Origin: Enterobacteriaceae bacterium LSJC7
Lineage (GTDB): Bacteria; Pseudomonadota; Gammaproteobacteria; Enterobacterales; Enterobacteriaceae
Reading direction: 5' to 3'
Length of the DNA stretch: 64,000 nt
Assembly (NCBI GenBank): GCA_000302695.1
Contig: AMFN01000003.1
Span: 1,015,510-1,079,509, forward strand
In this document: one piece after another, positions 1 to 7,503 of the stretch
Layout of the letters: every line of letters begins with the position of its first letter
How positions within the stretch are numbered: the stretch's first letter is position 1
The notes under the pieces: model-generated
Told to the model about the DNA's origin: nothing
Databases searched by the model: none
What the model saw: only the letters and a program-made list of their open reading frames with translations
Position numbers and translations under genes: made by a program

Positions 1-159
1 AATTAATAAACCATCATCATCACAACAAGTTGGTCGCGTCGAACGCGGAGCCGCAATCAAACCTTTAAAACCTGCCGCCACCGGTGACCAACCGAGTGCA
101 ATATAGTCTCTTGCTGCCCAACCGCCCCAACGCTCAAGAACTCTTTGAATATTACGCAC
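1..159 (-). CDS. Antitermination protein Q-like, N-terminal part (cut by window edge)
   Basis: The minus strand reads 53 codons from a GTG at 159-157 off the left edge. An AGGAGG ribosome binding site lies just upstream of the GTG. The protein starts MRNIQRVLERWGGWAA and continues with a Cys-Cys-Asp-Asp-Asp-Gly patch. It is clearly related to the second Q-like protein in this window (24232-24618), which starts MQRNIQAVLERWGGWAA. This family (phage_antitermQ) lets RNA polymerase read through terminators into lysis and late genes. Those late genes would lie left of the window. The gene diverges from the repressor at 404-1078. It belongs to an element separate from the main prophage. Confidence 0.8.
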   Translation of the reverse strand, partial: MRNIQRVLERWGGWAARDYIALGWSPVAAGFKGLIAAPRSTRPTCCDDDGLLI

Positions 160-363
160 CGTGAACCCCTCCTAACCACTGAAATCTCGCCGCTCGCCCT
201 GACATCGCGTCAATGCAAAAGAGGCCCGTCAGGAACGTCTTCCGCTATCTCCCCACCTGTCAGGCGGCCTGCTGGAATCCGTTTTCGTATTACCACAACC
301 GCCATTTTATCCGAAAACGCATTACCTGGCAACCCGGAAACGGTTTGAAGTGGGCCTTTTTTT

Positions 364-377
364 ATGCGATTATGCAT
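364..377. promoter_or_regulatory. Palindromic operator ATGC-N6-GCAT upstream of the S24 repressor
   Basis: ATGCGATTATGCAT is a perfect inverted repeat 27 bases before the repressor start at 404. A half-site (GCATTA) lies near 319-324, and a matching full site lies downstream of the gene at 1101-1116. The rest of the 160-403 gap holds no convincing gene. It should contain the divergent promoters for the Q-like gene and the repressor. The assignment to this repressor is inferred from position and repetition. Confidence 0.55.
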
Positions 378-403
378 TAACCAGTTAACCGCGGAGTTAC
401 CTT

Positions 404-1078
404 ATGAACAGTGCACCAGACACTCTGCAACGAAATATCAAATATTTAATGGAAAAGGCCAGCATCAGTAGCGTTACTGAACTGGCACGGCATCTTAAAA
501 TGCAGCAATCCACGCTGCACCGCATGCTGACCGGTGAAGTCAGAGATCCGAAATACACGACGCTGAGTAACATCGCGTCCTTCTTTGGCATCTCACCTGT
601 AGATTTGATTGAGCGCGACCTGCAGCACTCAACGCCTGCCGCCGCCGAGATAGCCAGTCCGTCCTGGCAATTTCACGCTCAGGGCGTACCCGTGCTCGGT
701 AACACACAACTTGGGCACGGCGGCTACTGGAGCGACATGGAATATCCGGTGGGCGGCGGTGATGGCTATCTGCGCTGGCCGTCCTGCGATGAAGAGGTGT
801 ATGCGCTCAAATGCGTGGGCGATTCTATGATGCCGCGCATTAAAGAAGGTGAGTTCGTTATTATAGAGCCCAACCATAACTATCATCCCGGCGATGAAGT
901 GTTGGTTGTCACCCACAGCGGCGAAGTGATGGTAAAGACCTTTTTGTTTGAACGCGATGGCTATTACCATCTGTTACCCGTCAATGAAGATCATGCCCCC
1001 ATTCGCATTGCAAAGAACGATGTCGCAAAGATTCAGTATGTGGCAGGCATTGCCAAGTCCACACTCTGGGTACCATGA
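404..1078 (+). CDS. LexA/CI-type repressor with S24 peptidase domain
   Basis: This 224-residue protein has an N-terminal helix-turn-helix (about residues 10-65) and a C-terminal S24 autoprotease domain. The probable catalytic dyad is Ser141 in GDSMMP and Lys178 in VMVKTF. The self-cleavage region is expected around residues 95-107, but no standard Ala-Gly or Cys-Gly pair is obvious there. Repressors of this type keep a phage or phage-tail locus silent until RecA-stimulated cleavage. It diverges from a Q-like antiterminator and is flanked by ATGC-N6-GCAT palindromes, which suggests autoregulation. The main prophage has its own, different repressor at 30052-30696, so this gene serves another element. 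Confidence 0.85.
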   Translation: MNSAPDTLQRNIKYLMEKASISSVTELARHLKMQQSTLHRMLTGEVRDPKYTTLSNIASFFGISPVDLIERDLQHSTPAAAEIASPSWQFHAQGVPVLGNTQLGHGGYWSDMEYPVGGGDGYLRWPSCDEEVYALKCVGDSMMPRIKEGEFVIIEPNHNYHPGDEVLVVTHSGEVMVKTFLFERDGYYHLLPVNEDHAPIRIAKNDVAKIQYVAGIAKSTLWVP

Positions 1079-1100
1079 TAATGCGTTAAAGAAAAGAAAT

Positions 1101-1116
1101 AATGCAATTTCGCATT
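1101..1116. promoter_or_regulatory. Palindromic operator AATGC-N6-GCATT downstream of the S24 repressor
   Basis: AATGCAATTTCGCATT is a perfect 16-base inverted repeat 23 bases after the repressor stop. It has the same ATGC-N6-GCAT core as 364-377. A half-site (AATGCG) overlaps 1080-1085. A TATAAT at 1160-1165 follows, so the site may control the promoter that once drove yfhL. That is inference. Confidence 0.5.
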
Positions 1117-1197
1117 AATCAGAGGTAAATAATCAGCTGCCTTCTGGGTTCAGGGGGCGTATAATGCCTGCCCTGTTTGTGTTGTTGAGATCTCCCC

Positions 1198-1266
1198 GTG
1201 GCGTTAGTCATCACCAAAAAATGCATCAATTGCGATATGTGCGACATTGTGTTTTTTTATCTTTAA
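1198..1266 (+). pseudogene. yfhL: Orphaned 5' end of yfhL, cut by prophage insertion
   Basis: A GTG-initiated frame encodes MALVITKKCINCDMC, almost the same as the start of intact YfhL at 39748. It then runs into phage DNA and stops after 22 codons. Identity with the intact copy is exact over 1213-1244 and only partial before it. A TATAAT at 1160-1165 lies 32 bases upstream and may be the original host promoter of yfhL, now cut off from the body of the gene. Only two of the four cysteines of the first cluster motif group are well placed here, so the fragment cannot be a ferredoxin. Confidence 0.8.
1213..1244. repeat. attL core (32-bp direct repeat, left end of prophage)
   Basis: The 32 bases from ACCAAAAAATGCATC to ATGTGCGA are identical to 39763-39794 inside yfhL. 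They bound a region with integrase at one end and tail-fibre genes at the other. Sequence diverges immediately on both sides of the repeat. This is the expected product of tyrosine-recombinase integration. Confidence 0.9.
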
Positions 1267-1341
1267 ATTCAATTAATTATAATGGCGTGTTGTTTTTTGC
1301 GTTGCTTTGCGAGCGGACAAAAATCAACCATCATTGTATTG

Positions 1342-1353
1342 CGTAACACAAAA
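1342..1353 (-). promoter_or_regulatory. Candidate integrase arm-type site (left arm)
   Basis: CGTAACACAAAA at 1342-1353 is the exact reverse complement of TTTTGTGTTACG at 39617-39628. The sites lie on opposite sides of the joined attP, about 100 and 135 bases from the core. Integrases of this class bind short arm sites in such positions. The 12-base match could be partly chance in AT-rich DNA. Confidence 0.4.
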
Positions 1354-1358
1354 AATCA

Positions 1359-1787
1359 TTATGGGCGTAAGGGCCAAGTTAGTTCAGCGCACAGATTTGA
1401 ATCAACGGCGTTAAGATTGTCCAGATAATCCAACCATAAATTAAACTCGCCTTTCTCTTCTTCGCTCAGTCTGCCTAGGGCCAGCCGTGACGGCCATTGC
1501 TTACTGTTAATGTATGCATTTGCTTCATCGATCAGGGCTTGCTTTTTTACTTCAGCCGCATATTTAACTTCTTCCTCCGATGGCGGCGGCACCTCAACCC
1601 AGCACGGCTTATTCTCATCATCATGTCCTAATGTTTTTCCAGTTGGATATTGCCCATTAAATTCATCTGCAATTTCATCACTTATTTCAATCCCATCTTC
1701 GGGCCATGCTGAAACAACTTGATAGGCATCCCGTAGCCATTTTGGAAATATAATTTTTTGCGATGGACTAAAAACGTAATTACTCAT
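1359..1787 (-). CDS. Tail fibre assembly protein (Tfa family)
   Basis: This 142-residue protein resembles Tfa chaperones, which help fold or trimerise the receptor-binding end of the tail fibre and may stay on it. The C-terminal half has the typical pattern of a lysine-rich helix (KKQALIDEAN), a QWPSRLALGRLS stretch and a tryptophan-containing end. The start is the ATG at 1787, which overlaps the TAA of the fibre gene as TAATG, a sign of coupled translation. It is the last late gene before attL. Base composition is AT-richer than the baseplate genes, as is common for exchangeable host-range cassettes. Confidence 0.8.
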   Translation of the reverse strand: MSNYVFSPSQKIIFPKWLRDAYQVVSAWPEDGIEISDEIADEFNGQYPTGKTLGHDDENKPCWVEVPPPSEEEVKYAAEVKKQALIDEANAYINSKQWPSRLALGRLSEEEKGEFNLWLDYLDNLNAVDSNLCAELTWPLRP

Positions 1788-2431
1788 TAGTAACCTATCC
1801 CCCATATTGTGGCACTTGATGCTGATTTAGAATATGACGACGCAACTTTAAATCTAGACCTATCAACAATACTTGCGCTTGAAAATGGATTTCCTGAAAT
1901 AGCATAAATCAGAGAGTTGTTTAGCGCCTGCATTATAGTTAGGCATTGCGTCGGAAATGGAACGGGCCAACTCGCTTCTACTGATTGTAATGTCCCATCG
2001 TCAGATTGTGGCATTGATACTGTTCGCCACTGAAAGAAAATATTTCGTTCGATGCCACTAACCATAGACGGAATTGAAATATAGCCTGCGGTACTAATAG
2101 ACGCATTAGAAGCCTGTAATTTTGCCCCAGCCCCTAAACCAAGATTTGCTAACGCTAAGGAAACTGTACCATCAGAGTTTATATCTGAGAATGGATTAGA
2201 GCGATTTAAAAAAAGCTTCCGTAATGCCTGCAATAATTGATCATGTTTGTTTTTATCAAGTTCTATACTTGCTGTTTCAACAACATTTACCAGTTCTTCT
2301 TGCAACATATCAAAATAATCATCATCCAGATCGGTAGCTGGCGTTCCTGTTTGCGGGTTCCCGCGGGTAAAACCATTTTTCCCCGCACCGAATTTATCCT
2401 TCAGTGCAGTAGCTGTATCTATGCGATGCAT
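1787..2431 (-). CDS. Short tail fibre protein
   Basis: This 214-residue protein begins with a conserved attachment region (MHRIDTATALKDKFGAGKNG, then a TGTPATDLDDDYFDMLQEEL stretch) seen in Mu/SfV-like fibre proteins. It ends with a C-terminal domain rich in small and aromatic residues that finishes WGIGY. It is much shorter than classical long fibres (500 residues or more), so the phage may use a short fibre, or most of the shaft has been lost. It follows the gp48-like baseplate gene and is coupled to the Tfa gene. The C-terminal half should contact the host receptor; that is inference. Confidence 0.75.
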   Translation of the reverse strand: MHRIDTATALKDKFGAGKNGFTRGNPQTGTPATDLDDDYFDMLQEELVNVVETASIELDKNKHDQLLQALRKLFLNRSNPFSDINSDGTVSLALANLGLGAGAKLQASNASISTAGYISIPSMVSGIERNIFFQWRTVSMPQSDDGTLQSVEASWPVPFPTQCLTIMQALNNSLIYAISGNPFSSASIVDRSRFKVASSYSKSASSATIWGIGY

Positions 2432-2433
2432 AA

Positions 2434-3018
2434 TTACTCCGGATATTTAAATATTACGTAAGTATGAGACGGGCATAATTTATTAATGACGCATTCAACG
2501 ACAGTATCCCCCCAGATACGAACGGCTGAATTACACGGGTCGTTAACTGTCATCCATGTAGTATCAGTTGAGGACGGCATATTAACTTGCCAGTAATAGC
2601 GCCAGTCAGGGGAATAGAGCGAATCAGTGCAAACAGATGTGCAAGTGAATACACTTTTTTCATATCGTGTAATCGTTGCGTCAGGTTTGCCAAGCGCGGC
2701 TAACTGAGAGAGAAAGAAGGCCTCGTTAATACCACCAGCCAGGTTAACTTTTGCGTCTAGCCTCTGCTGGCGCTGCCGCAATGTTTGTGTGCCTGCCGGG
2801 ATGCATTCATCAGGCAGGCCGCAAATTGTTTCCCAGCGTCCTATTAGCTCTTTTGTTGTTCTGGGGTCGATCTCCTTCATTAACTCATCCGCGCGTATGT
2901 GTAGTCTGTACAAGGAGGGCGCTACACCAGCTATTGCCGCATCCTCGCCAGACCACGCCGGGCCGGGTGGCAACAACGCGGTCAGCAACTTCGTGTAATC
3001 GTCCTGGGTTACGTCCAC
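2434..3018 (-). CDS. Baseplate protein, Mu gp48/YmfQ-like
   Basis: This 194-residue protein matches the YmfQ/DUF2313 family by position, length and its opening ([12 protein letters not shown] and an [18 protein letters not shown] region). Homologues lie between the baseplate wedge protein gp47 and the tail fibre in Mu-like phages. They act in baseplate assembly, probably joining the wedge to the fibre. The gene overlaps the end of the gp47-like gene by 10 bases. It reads with all late genes on the minus strand. Confidence 0.82.
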   Translation of the reverse strand: MDVTQDDYTKLLTALLPPGPAWSGEDAAIAGVAPSLYRLHIRADELMKEIDPRTTKELIGRWETICGLPDECIPAGTQTLRQRQQRLDAKVNLAGGINEAFFLSQLAALGKPDATITRYEKSVFTCTSVCTDSLYSPDWRYYWQVNMPSSTDTTWMTVNDPCNSAVRIWGDTVVECVINKLCPSHTYVIFKYPE

Positions 3019-4067
3019 AGAATTTCCCCCATTGTTGCCAACTCGTTTTTCGCTATGGGAGTATTTTCAGTAGGGGATAAAAGTTGATGACTGTATTCAC
3101 CTGCTGCAATAGAGATTGCCTCATTGATACGCGATATCTCTAATTCCCCTTGCGGGTAGCCGTCGCGTTGCAGGAATGATCGTAACTCCGCGATGACTGC
3201 CGCCCGAACTTCTTCCGTATCCGGTGTGAGCCTTATCCTGAAATCAACAGCCCGTGGGACAGGTGCAAAAACATAAAGGTCTGCCCCCGCTACAGGTGCC
3301 AGCGGTTCAATATGGTCTTTAGCAGCCTTAACTGTGTCTTCATCGGGGATCGGATTGACCAAGTCATTTGTCGCAACCATCACACCAACCGTTCCCGTTC
3401 CCATCCAGTGCCGATAGGTCCAGGCACGTGACAAACCGGCCACCTCTTTCGCCCACACAACATAATCCCCATCTGCCCCGCCCTGCGGTGTCCAGTAGTA
3501 ACGTTCGATTACGCGCGCGCGCCAGGTCTCCTGTTCTTCAATATCAAAGCCGCCGGTTATTGTGTCAGCCACACCAGCGGACGGTAAACCAGCAACTGGC
3601 GTTACCAGATACATCGCGCTGCTGTCGTCCATATTTCCCGCTGCGCCTACCGTTGAGCAGATCACAGGAAGGCGCAGCACCCCACCCGCGCTCACCGCAT
3701 CAGCCGTTGCTGTGTACTGTACCAGGTCATCACGCTGTATCACTGAGCCGTTAATAACCGTTATGCCGTTCGTTACCCCATCCCAGCGCATAAACCCTGT
3801 TGCGTAAGTTGCTGCTTTGCGTGGGCAACGCTTCATTGCTGCGTGGCGTGCCAGCCAACTTTCATCGCATTTATCAGGGAGCATGTTCAGCGCCAGATAA
3901 TCTATGTACCCATAGACAGTATGCAGCGCCGCGGCATAAACCTTTGCTCTCACATCTTCATCCATTCGGCGGAGCTCGTCGCTAATATCCAGCATCGCGA
4001 ACAAATCAGAGCGGATCATGCTGATATTTTCCGCCAATGTTGGGCGGCTAAACTCACTATCTGCCAT
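3009..4067 (-). CDS. Baseplate J-like protein (Mu gp47)
   Basis: This 352-residue protein has the baseplate_J organisation: a helical N-terminal part, a central region with [20 protein letters not shown], and a C-terminal [12 protein letters not shown] domain. In contractile phages this protein forms the baseplate wedge that opens when the tail fires. It overlaps the gp46-like gene upstream by 11 bases and the gp48-like gene downstream by 10 bases. That tight packing supports one co-translated baseplate block. Confidence 0.88.
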   Translation of the reverse strand: MADSEFSRPTLAENISMIRSDLFAMLDISDELRRMDEDVRAKVYAAALHTVYGYIDYLALNMLPDKCDESWLARHAAMKRCPRKAATYATGFMRWDGVTNGITVINGSVIQRDDLVQYTATADAVSAGGVLRLPVICSTVGAAGNMDDSSAMYLVTPVAGLPSAGVADTITGGFDIEEQETWRARVIERYYWTPQGGADGDYVVWAKEVAGLSRAWTYRHWMGTGTVGVMVATNDLVNPIPDEDTVKAAKDHIEPLAPVAGADLYVFAPVPRAVDFRIRLTPDTEEVRAAVIAELRSFLQRDGYPQGELEISRINEAISIAAGEYSHQLLSPTENTPIAKNELATMGEILWT

Positions 4068-4482
4068 CTGTTATCACCTTCCAGAAATCAGCAAACGAAA
4101 CAACAACGGGGCTTTCGCCCCGCCAGATGGTTATTTTGTTTCCCACTTCGTTAATGCCCGTTCGCTGAACATGAACGTCTATGCGCTTCGCTACACCATC
4201 ATCAATCATCCAGTTCAGTGCTTCGGTTATGTAATTTCTTATCTGGTTGATTAACTGATTAGTCAGTTTTTCACGGCGCAGCAGCCACAGGCGGGAGCCG
4301 TATCTGTCGTTCTGTACAGTTGGCCATGTGTCACCCCACCAGCCCATAGGGCTATCAGTTCTATCGTCAGGCTCAGCGCGGCGCCATGTGAACAGGCTTA
4401 TTACTACTGCCCGGATCAAAGGCTCAAGCGATGCGCTGGCGCGTACCTGCTTGCCGTCCACCAGCAACACTAAATTTTTCAT
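4057..4482 (-). CDS. Baseplate protein, Mu gp46 / GPW-gp25 family
   Basis: This 141-residue protein fits the gp46 family, which is related to T4 gp25 and P2 gpW. These proteins nucleate sheath polymerisation at the baseplate. A recognisable part is the early region with RRAEPDDRTDSPMGWWGDTW, followed by the IRNYITEALNWMIDDGVAKRI helix. It sits between the gp45-like spike gene (overlap of one base) and the gp47-like wedge gene, exactly as in Mu and SfV. Confidence 0.85.
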   Translation of the reverse strand: MKNLVLLVDGKQVRASASLEPLIRAVVISLFTWRRAEPDDRTDSPMGWWGDTWPTVQNDRYGSRLWLLRREKLTNQLINQIRNYITEALNWMIDDGVAKRIDVHVQRTGINEVGNKITIWRGESPVVVSFADFWKVITDGR

Positions 4483-5015
4483 CAGCCCCCCATTTTCTGA
4501 TTAGGCGCGCTGCCACCATTGTTCGGGTGAGTGTGCTGGTTGTATGTGTCCCTCATACCCGCCATGCTTTGCCCGCCACTACCCGCCCGATCGGTAATAT
4601 TTCCGGTTGCCTCAATGTCCATGTTAAAACGTGCCTTCGGTGCGTTCGTGAACGTTATTGGCTTACCGCCACCATTTACAACGATCCCGGTTCTGGTCAG
4701 CACGACGCTTTGCCCGGTGTCGTCATGCACCGCCACTTCACCAGCAGCAAGTGCGGTCATACGGTAACGCCGGTCTGCAACGCAGATCGCCAAGGCATGA
4801 GATCGTTCACCATCAGGGAACAGCAACAATGCTTCTGCACCGGCCTGTGCGTGACTTGTGAACCCGTATTGCTCCAGATTTTCGATGCCTGCTTTTTGCT
4901 CTCCGGCAATCATGCTTACATCTACTGTCTGGCATTTTGCCGCCGGGTTTACCGCACCAATCACGGCACGACTGATTAAGCCCAGCAAGCGCCGCTGTAT
5001 AGCTCCAAGATTCAT
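4482..5015 (-). CDS. Baseplate spike protein, Mu gp45-like (gpV family)
   Basis: This 177-residue protein is the central spike that punctures the outer membrane. The N-terminal oligonucleotide-binding fold region (about 1-110) precedes a repetitive beta-helix. The C-terminus has the histidine pair HTHPN, which in Mu gp45 and P2 gpV relatives holds a metal ion at the tip. The ATG overlaps the stop of the gpP-like gene by one base. Its length is close to that of Mu gp45. Confidence 0.87.
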   Translation of the reverse strand: MNLGAIQRRLLGLISRAVIGAVNPAAKCQTVDVSMIAGEQKAGIENLEQYGFTSHAQAGAEALLLFPDGERSHALAICVADRRYRMTALAAGEVAVHDDTGQSVVLTRTGIVVNGGGKPITFTNAPKARFNMDIEATGNITDRAGSGGQSMAGMRDTYNQHTHPNNGGSAPNQKMGG

Positions 5016-6103
5016 CAGAATGGTAGCTCCTGTTTTTTGCTTTTTTTCTTCTTCTGGGATTTACGGCTGGCGGGGTTTTCAGGTTCTGGTAGATAGGCGT
5101 CAGGTGGAGCCAGGCGCAATTCTGTTAACGTCCCGGTAGCGCCTTTCGTAAACGTTACCTCAGCTATCAATAATTCATCGTTATCGAACCCACAAACGGG
5201 GTCATGAACAACGACAAGCTGGTTGGGTTGCCATAACGAGCCGTCGCCCTGCCGCCAGCCCCACACGACATAGGTAACTTCATTGGTTCGCGCTGCGCGT
5301 TGACGTGCTTCAAATTCGGCTCTCGCGATACAGCTGGCTCCTGTCGCCTGCCCGGTCTGGCGAATAAAGACGGGGCGGTAACGCTCTATGCCTGCATCAA
5401 TGGTTCTGGCTCGTAATGCCGATGTTGTCGCCGCGCCGAAGTCCTGATCATTTCCGGCGCGCTGTCCGGCAACCTGATACGTTGAAAATCGCTCACGAAT
5501 GCTTTTTTCTGTATCACAGGAAATAATATTTTGGCCGAGCACCAGCGCCGTACTGGCGCGCGATGTGCCAATGCCACCAATGACCAGCTGTCCGCTGGCG
5601 TTGTCATATGCCAGCGCCTGCTGCTGCCCCAAAACCTTGTTAATCACTTCAATAACTGTTTCACCATGATCGGGCTGAACGTCAGCAATCACGGTGGCCG
5701 GTGCCCCTGCATCAATCACAGAAACATCGAAGGGCTTAGCAAGTTCCGTGGCTATCTGTACCAGTGACCGCCCCTTAAATTGTATTGCCGTAGCGCTACA
5801 GTCGATAAGGTCTGCCGTCAGGCTGCGGCCACTGATTCCCACGCTGATTGCGTTGGCGTCATAACGAACCGGCGTAGCTTCAACCCAACCCGTAATTACT
5901 GGGTCATCACCTATGAGAACCTCGACCCGAGCGCCTGCTTGTATGCGCGGCTGTAGCGAGCCTGTACTATCATTACCGGGCCACTCTCGCGTTATCTCTA
6001 CGGTGAAATCACGCGCTATACGTTCAATTCCAGCTCCGATCTTTACGTCTGTCCAACCGCCCCATTCCCGCCCGTTCACACGCAGAATCACGTTGTCGTT
6101 CAT
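5015..6103 (-). CDS. Baseplate hub protein, Mu gpP (gp44)-like
   Basis: This 362-residue protein corresponds to the Mu gpP/phage late control D hub family, the T4 gp27-type torus that carries the spike. Recognisable parts are the opening VILRVNGREWGGWTDVKIG and a middle segment GYVEATP-like, here TGWVEATPVRYDANAISVGI. The C-terminus is extremely basic (residues KSQKKKKSKKQ near the end), which is unusual for a hub and may come from a disordered tail. It overlaps the gpN-like gene by four bases (ATGA). Confidence 0.85.
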   Translation of the reverse strand: MNDNVILRVNGREWGGWTDVKIGAGIERIARDFTVEITREWPGNDSTGSLQPRIQAGARVEVLIGDDPVITGWVEATPVRYDANAISVGISGRSLTADLIDCSATAIQFKGRSLVQIATELAKPFDVSVIDAGAPATVIADVQPDHGETVIEVINKVLGQQQALAYDNASGQLVIGGIGTSRASTALVLGQNIISCDTEKSIRERFSTYQVAGQRAGNDQDFGAATTSALRARTIDAGIERYRPVFIRQTGQATGASCIARAEFEARQRAARTNEVTYVVWGWRQGDGSLWQPNQLVVVHDPVCGFDNDELLIAEVTFTKGATGTLTELRLAPPDAYLPEPENPASRKSQKKKKSKKQELPF

Positions 6104-7500
6104 ATCGCTGGCACCCGTAATGTTTTAGCAGGAACAAAGCCGGGATGGGCAATACCATTACGCTGAATAATTTCCTGCGCCCGTGTTGCATTGTCATACC
6201 AGCGTGCCGCCAGCACTATCGCCGGGGCGGTTTCGGCAGGTGTACGCTCAACAGTACGCGCAATCACGGATAGCCTGTGCTTAATGTCTATATTCAACGC
6301 TGCTTTCACACGACGTAATGCAATAAACAACTGATCGTCGTCTGTACGGGCCAGTTCTTTATCAATCGCGGCATTCAGAGTATCCCGGACCTCTGTCAGT
6401 TCTTCCCAGGTAGGTAACGCGTCAGTTTCAGTAGCGCCTGTTGAAGTCACCACGCTTTCGGTTTTTTCAACCTGTGATGCCTGGCTGCTGCTATTGCCGC
6501 CTGTCATCGGCGGCACACTCACAAGGGCGGGATGGGATACAGTGGGCCATGTTGTTTCAGTTACCCCAGCAGTAACGCCCGTGCTGCTCGATGAGGGCGC
6601 GGCGTGTTGTGTTAGTGGGGCTGGCAGGTTCGACGTGGTAAAAACGGCTTCAGCTATGGCAGTAGTGCGGATTGCACTTGCTACATAGTTTCTCTGCTCA
6701 GTCTGGCTCTTTGTGCTTACACTGTCGGTTTTCCAGACTCCCCGCGGCGCTAAATCATTACCGAGGCTGACGCCAGACAGGGTTTTAATCATCGTGAGCA
6801 AATCTCCAGTATTTCCGTACAGCCGGTTTCCTGTCCGCCACATCGTTTGCAACCGTTCAATAAACGTTTTTCCAGATGATGGTGGAGGCAATAAAACAGA
6901 AATATCACCCTGTAATAATCTGGCCGCATCTGATATTGCGGAATCAGCAATAGACAAACCATCCTGAATAAAACCAATCATATCCATTGTGCTATTAATA
7001 ACACCATTCTGAACAAAGTCTGGCAAGCCACCCAGACCAAAACGAGCAAATGAATTATTGATGCAATCATCTAATAAGGTGCAGGATGAAATTAAGTTTT
7101 GCGCCGTTGCCGCGCCTGCTGTGGGATATGATAGTTCCCCTGCCTCGACGAACTTTAAATCAAAGCGCACCATGCGCCCTTCTTTACTGCTTGTACTGAC
7201 CTTTATTTCACCGTCAACACATACATTAATCTCTCCCAAAGACGGATGAATTAATGCCCCCGGCCCAGGCTTGTTAAGAGCATCAATTAATAAATCTCGT
7301 TGCGTATAGCAATCATCACCTATGACGTAAGCTGTGATATTTGTTCTGAAAGTCGTTTTGCCCAGGTCTTCAGAGTATGGTTTGTCCCTGTTCGGGTATT
7401 CATGTGTTTCCGTTCTACGCCCAACGTCTGATGTTTCAGCCTCAACCTTAAACACCACGCCACGGAACGATGCATTTTGAAGGCGTTCTTTCCAGCTCAT
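6100..7500 (-). CDS. DNA circularisation / tail protein, Mu gpN-like
   Basis: This 466-residue protein begins MSWKERLQNASFRGVVFKVE, the signature of the DNA_circ_N family (Mu gpN, SfV homologues). In these phages it is a tail-tip or hub-associated protein, despite the old name given for DNA circularisation. A Ser/Thr/Ala-rich linker lies around residues 300-360. The gene starts four bases after the tape measure ends and overlaps gpP by four bases. Confidence 0.87.
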   Translation of the reverse strand: MSWKERLQNASFRGVVFKVEAETSDVGRRTETHEYPNRDKPYSEDLGKTTFRTNITAYVIGDDCYTQRDLLIDALNKPGPGALIHPSLGEINVCVDGEIKVSTSSKEGRMVRFDLKFVEAGELSYPTAGAATAQNLISSCTLLDDCINNSFARFGLGGLPDFVQNGVINSTMDMIGFIQDGLSIADSAISDAARLLQGDISVLLPPPSSGKTFIERLQTMWRTGNRLYGNTGDLLTMIKTLSGVSLGNDLAPRGVWKTDSVSTKSQTEQRNYVASAIRTTAIAEAVFTTSNLPAPLTQHAAPSSSSTGVTAGVTETTWPTVSHPALVSVPPMTGGNSSSQASQVEKTESVVTSTGATETDALPTWEELTEVRDTLNAAIDKELARTDDDQLFIALRRVKAALNIDIKHRLSVIARTVERTPAETAPAIVLAARWYDNATRAQEIIQRNGIAHPGFVPAKTLRVPAI

Positions 7501-7503
7501 GTC

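Noticed and set aside
1213-1244. tRNA gene as the attachment site
   Set aside because: No cloverleaf can be drawn; the core is plainly codons 6-16 of yfhL.
1196-1266. Junction between two tandem prophages of the same family
   Set aside because: A second copy of this phage would put its integrase next to this site; a repressor and a Q-like gene lie here instead. Left element is therefore different.
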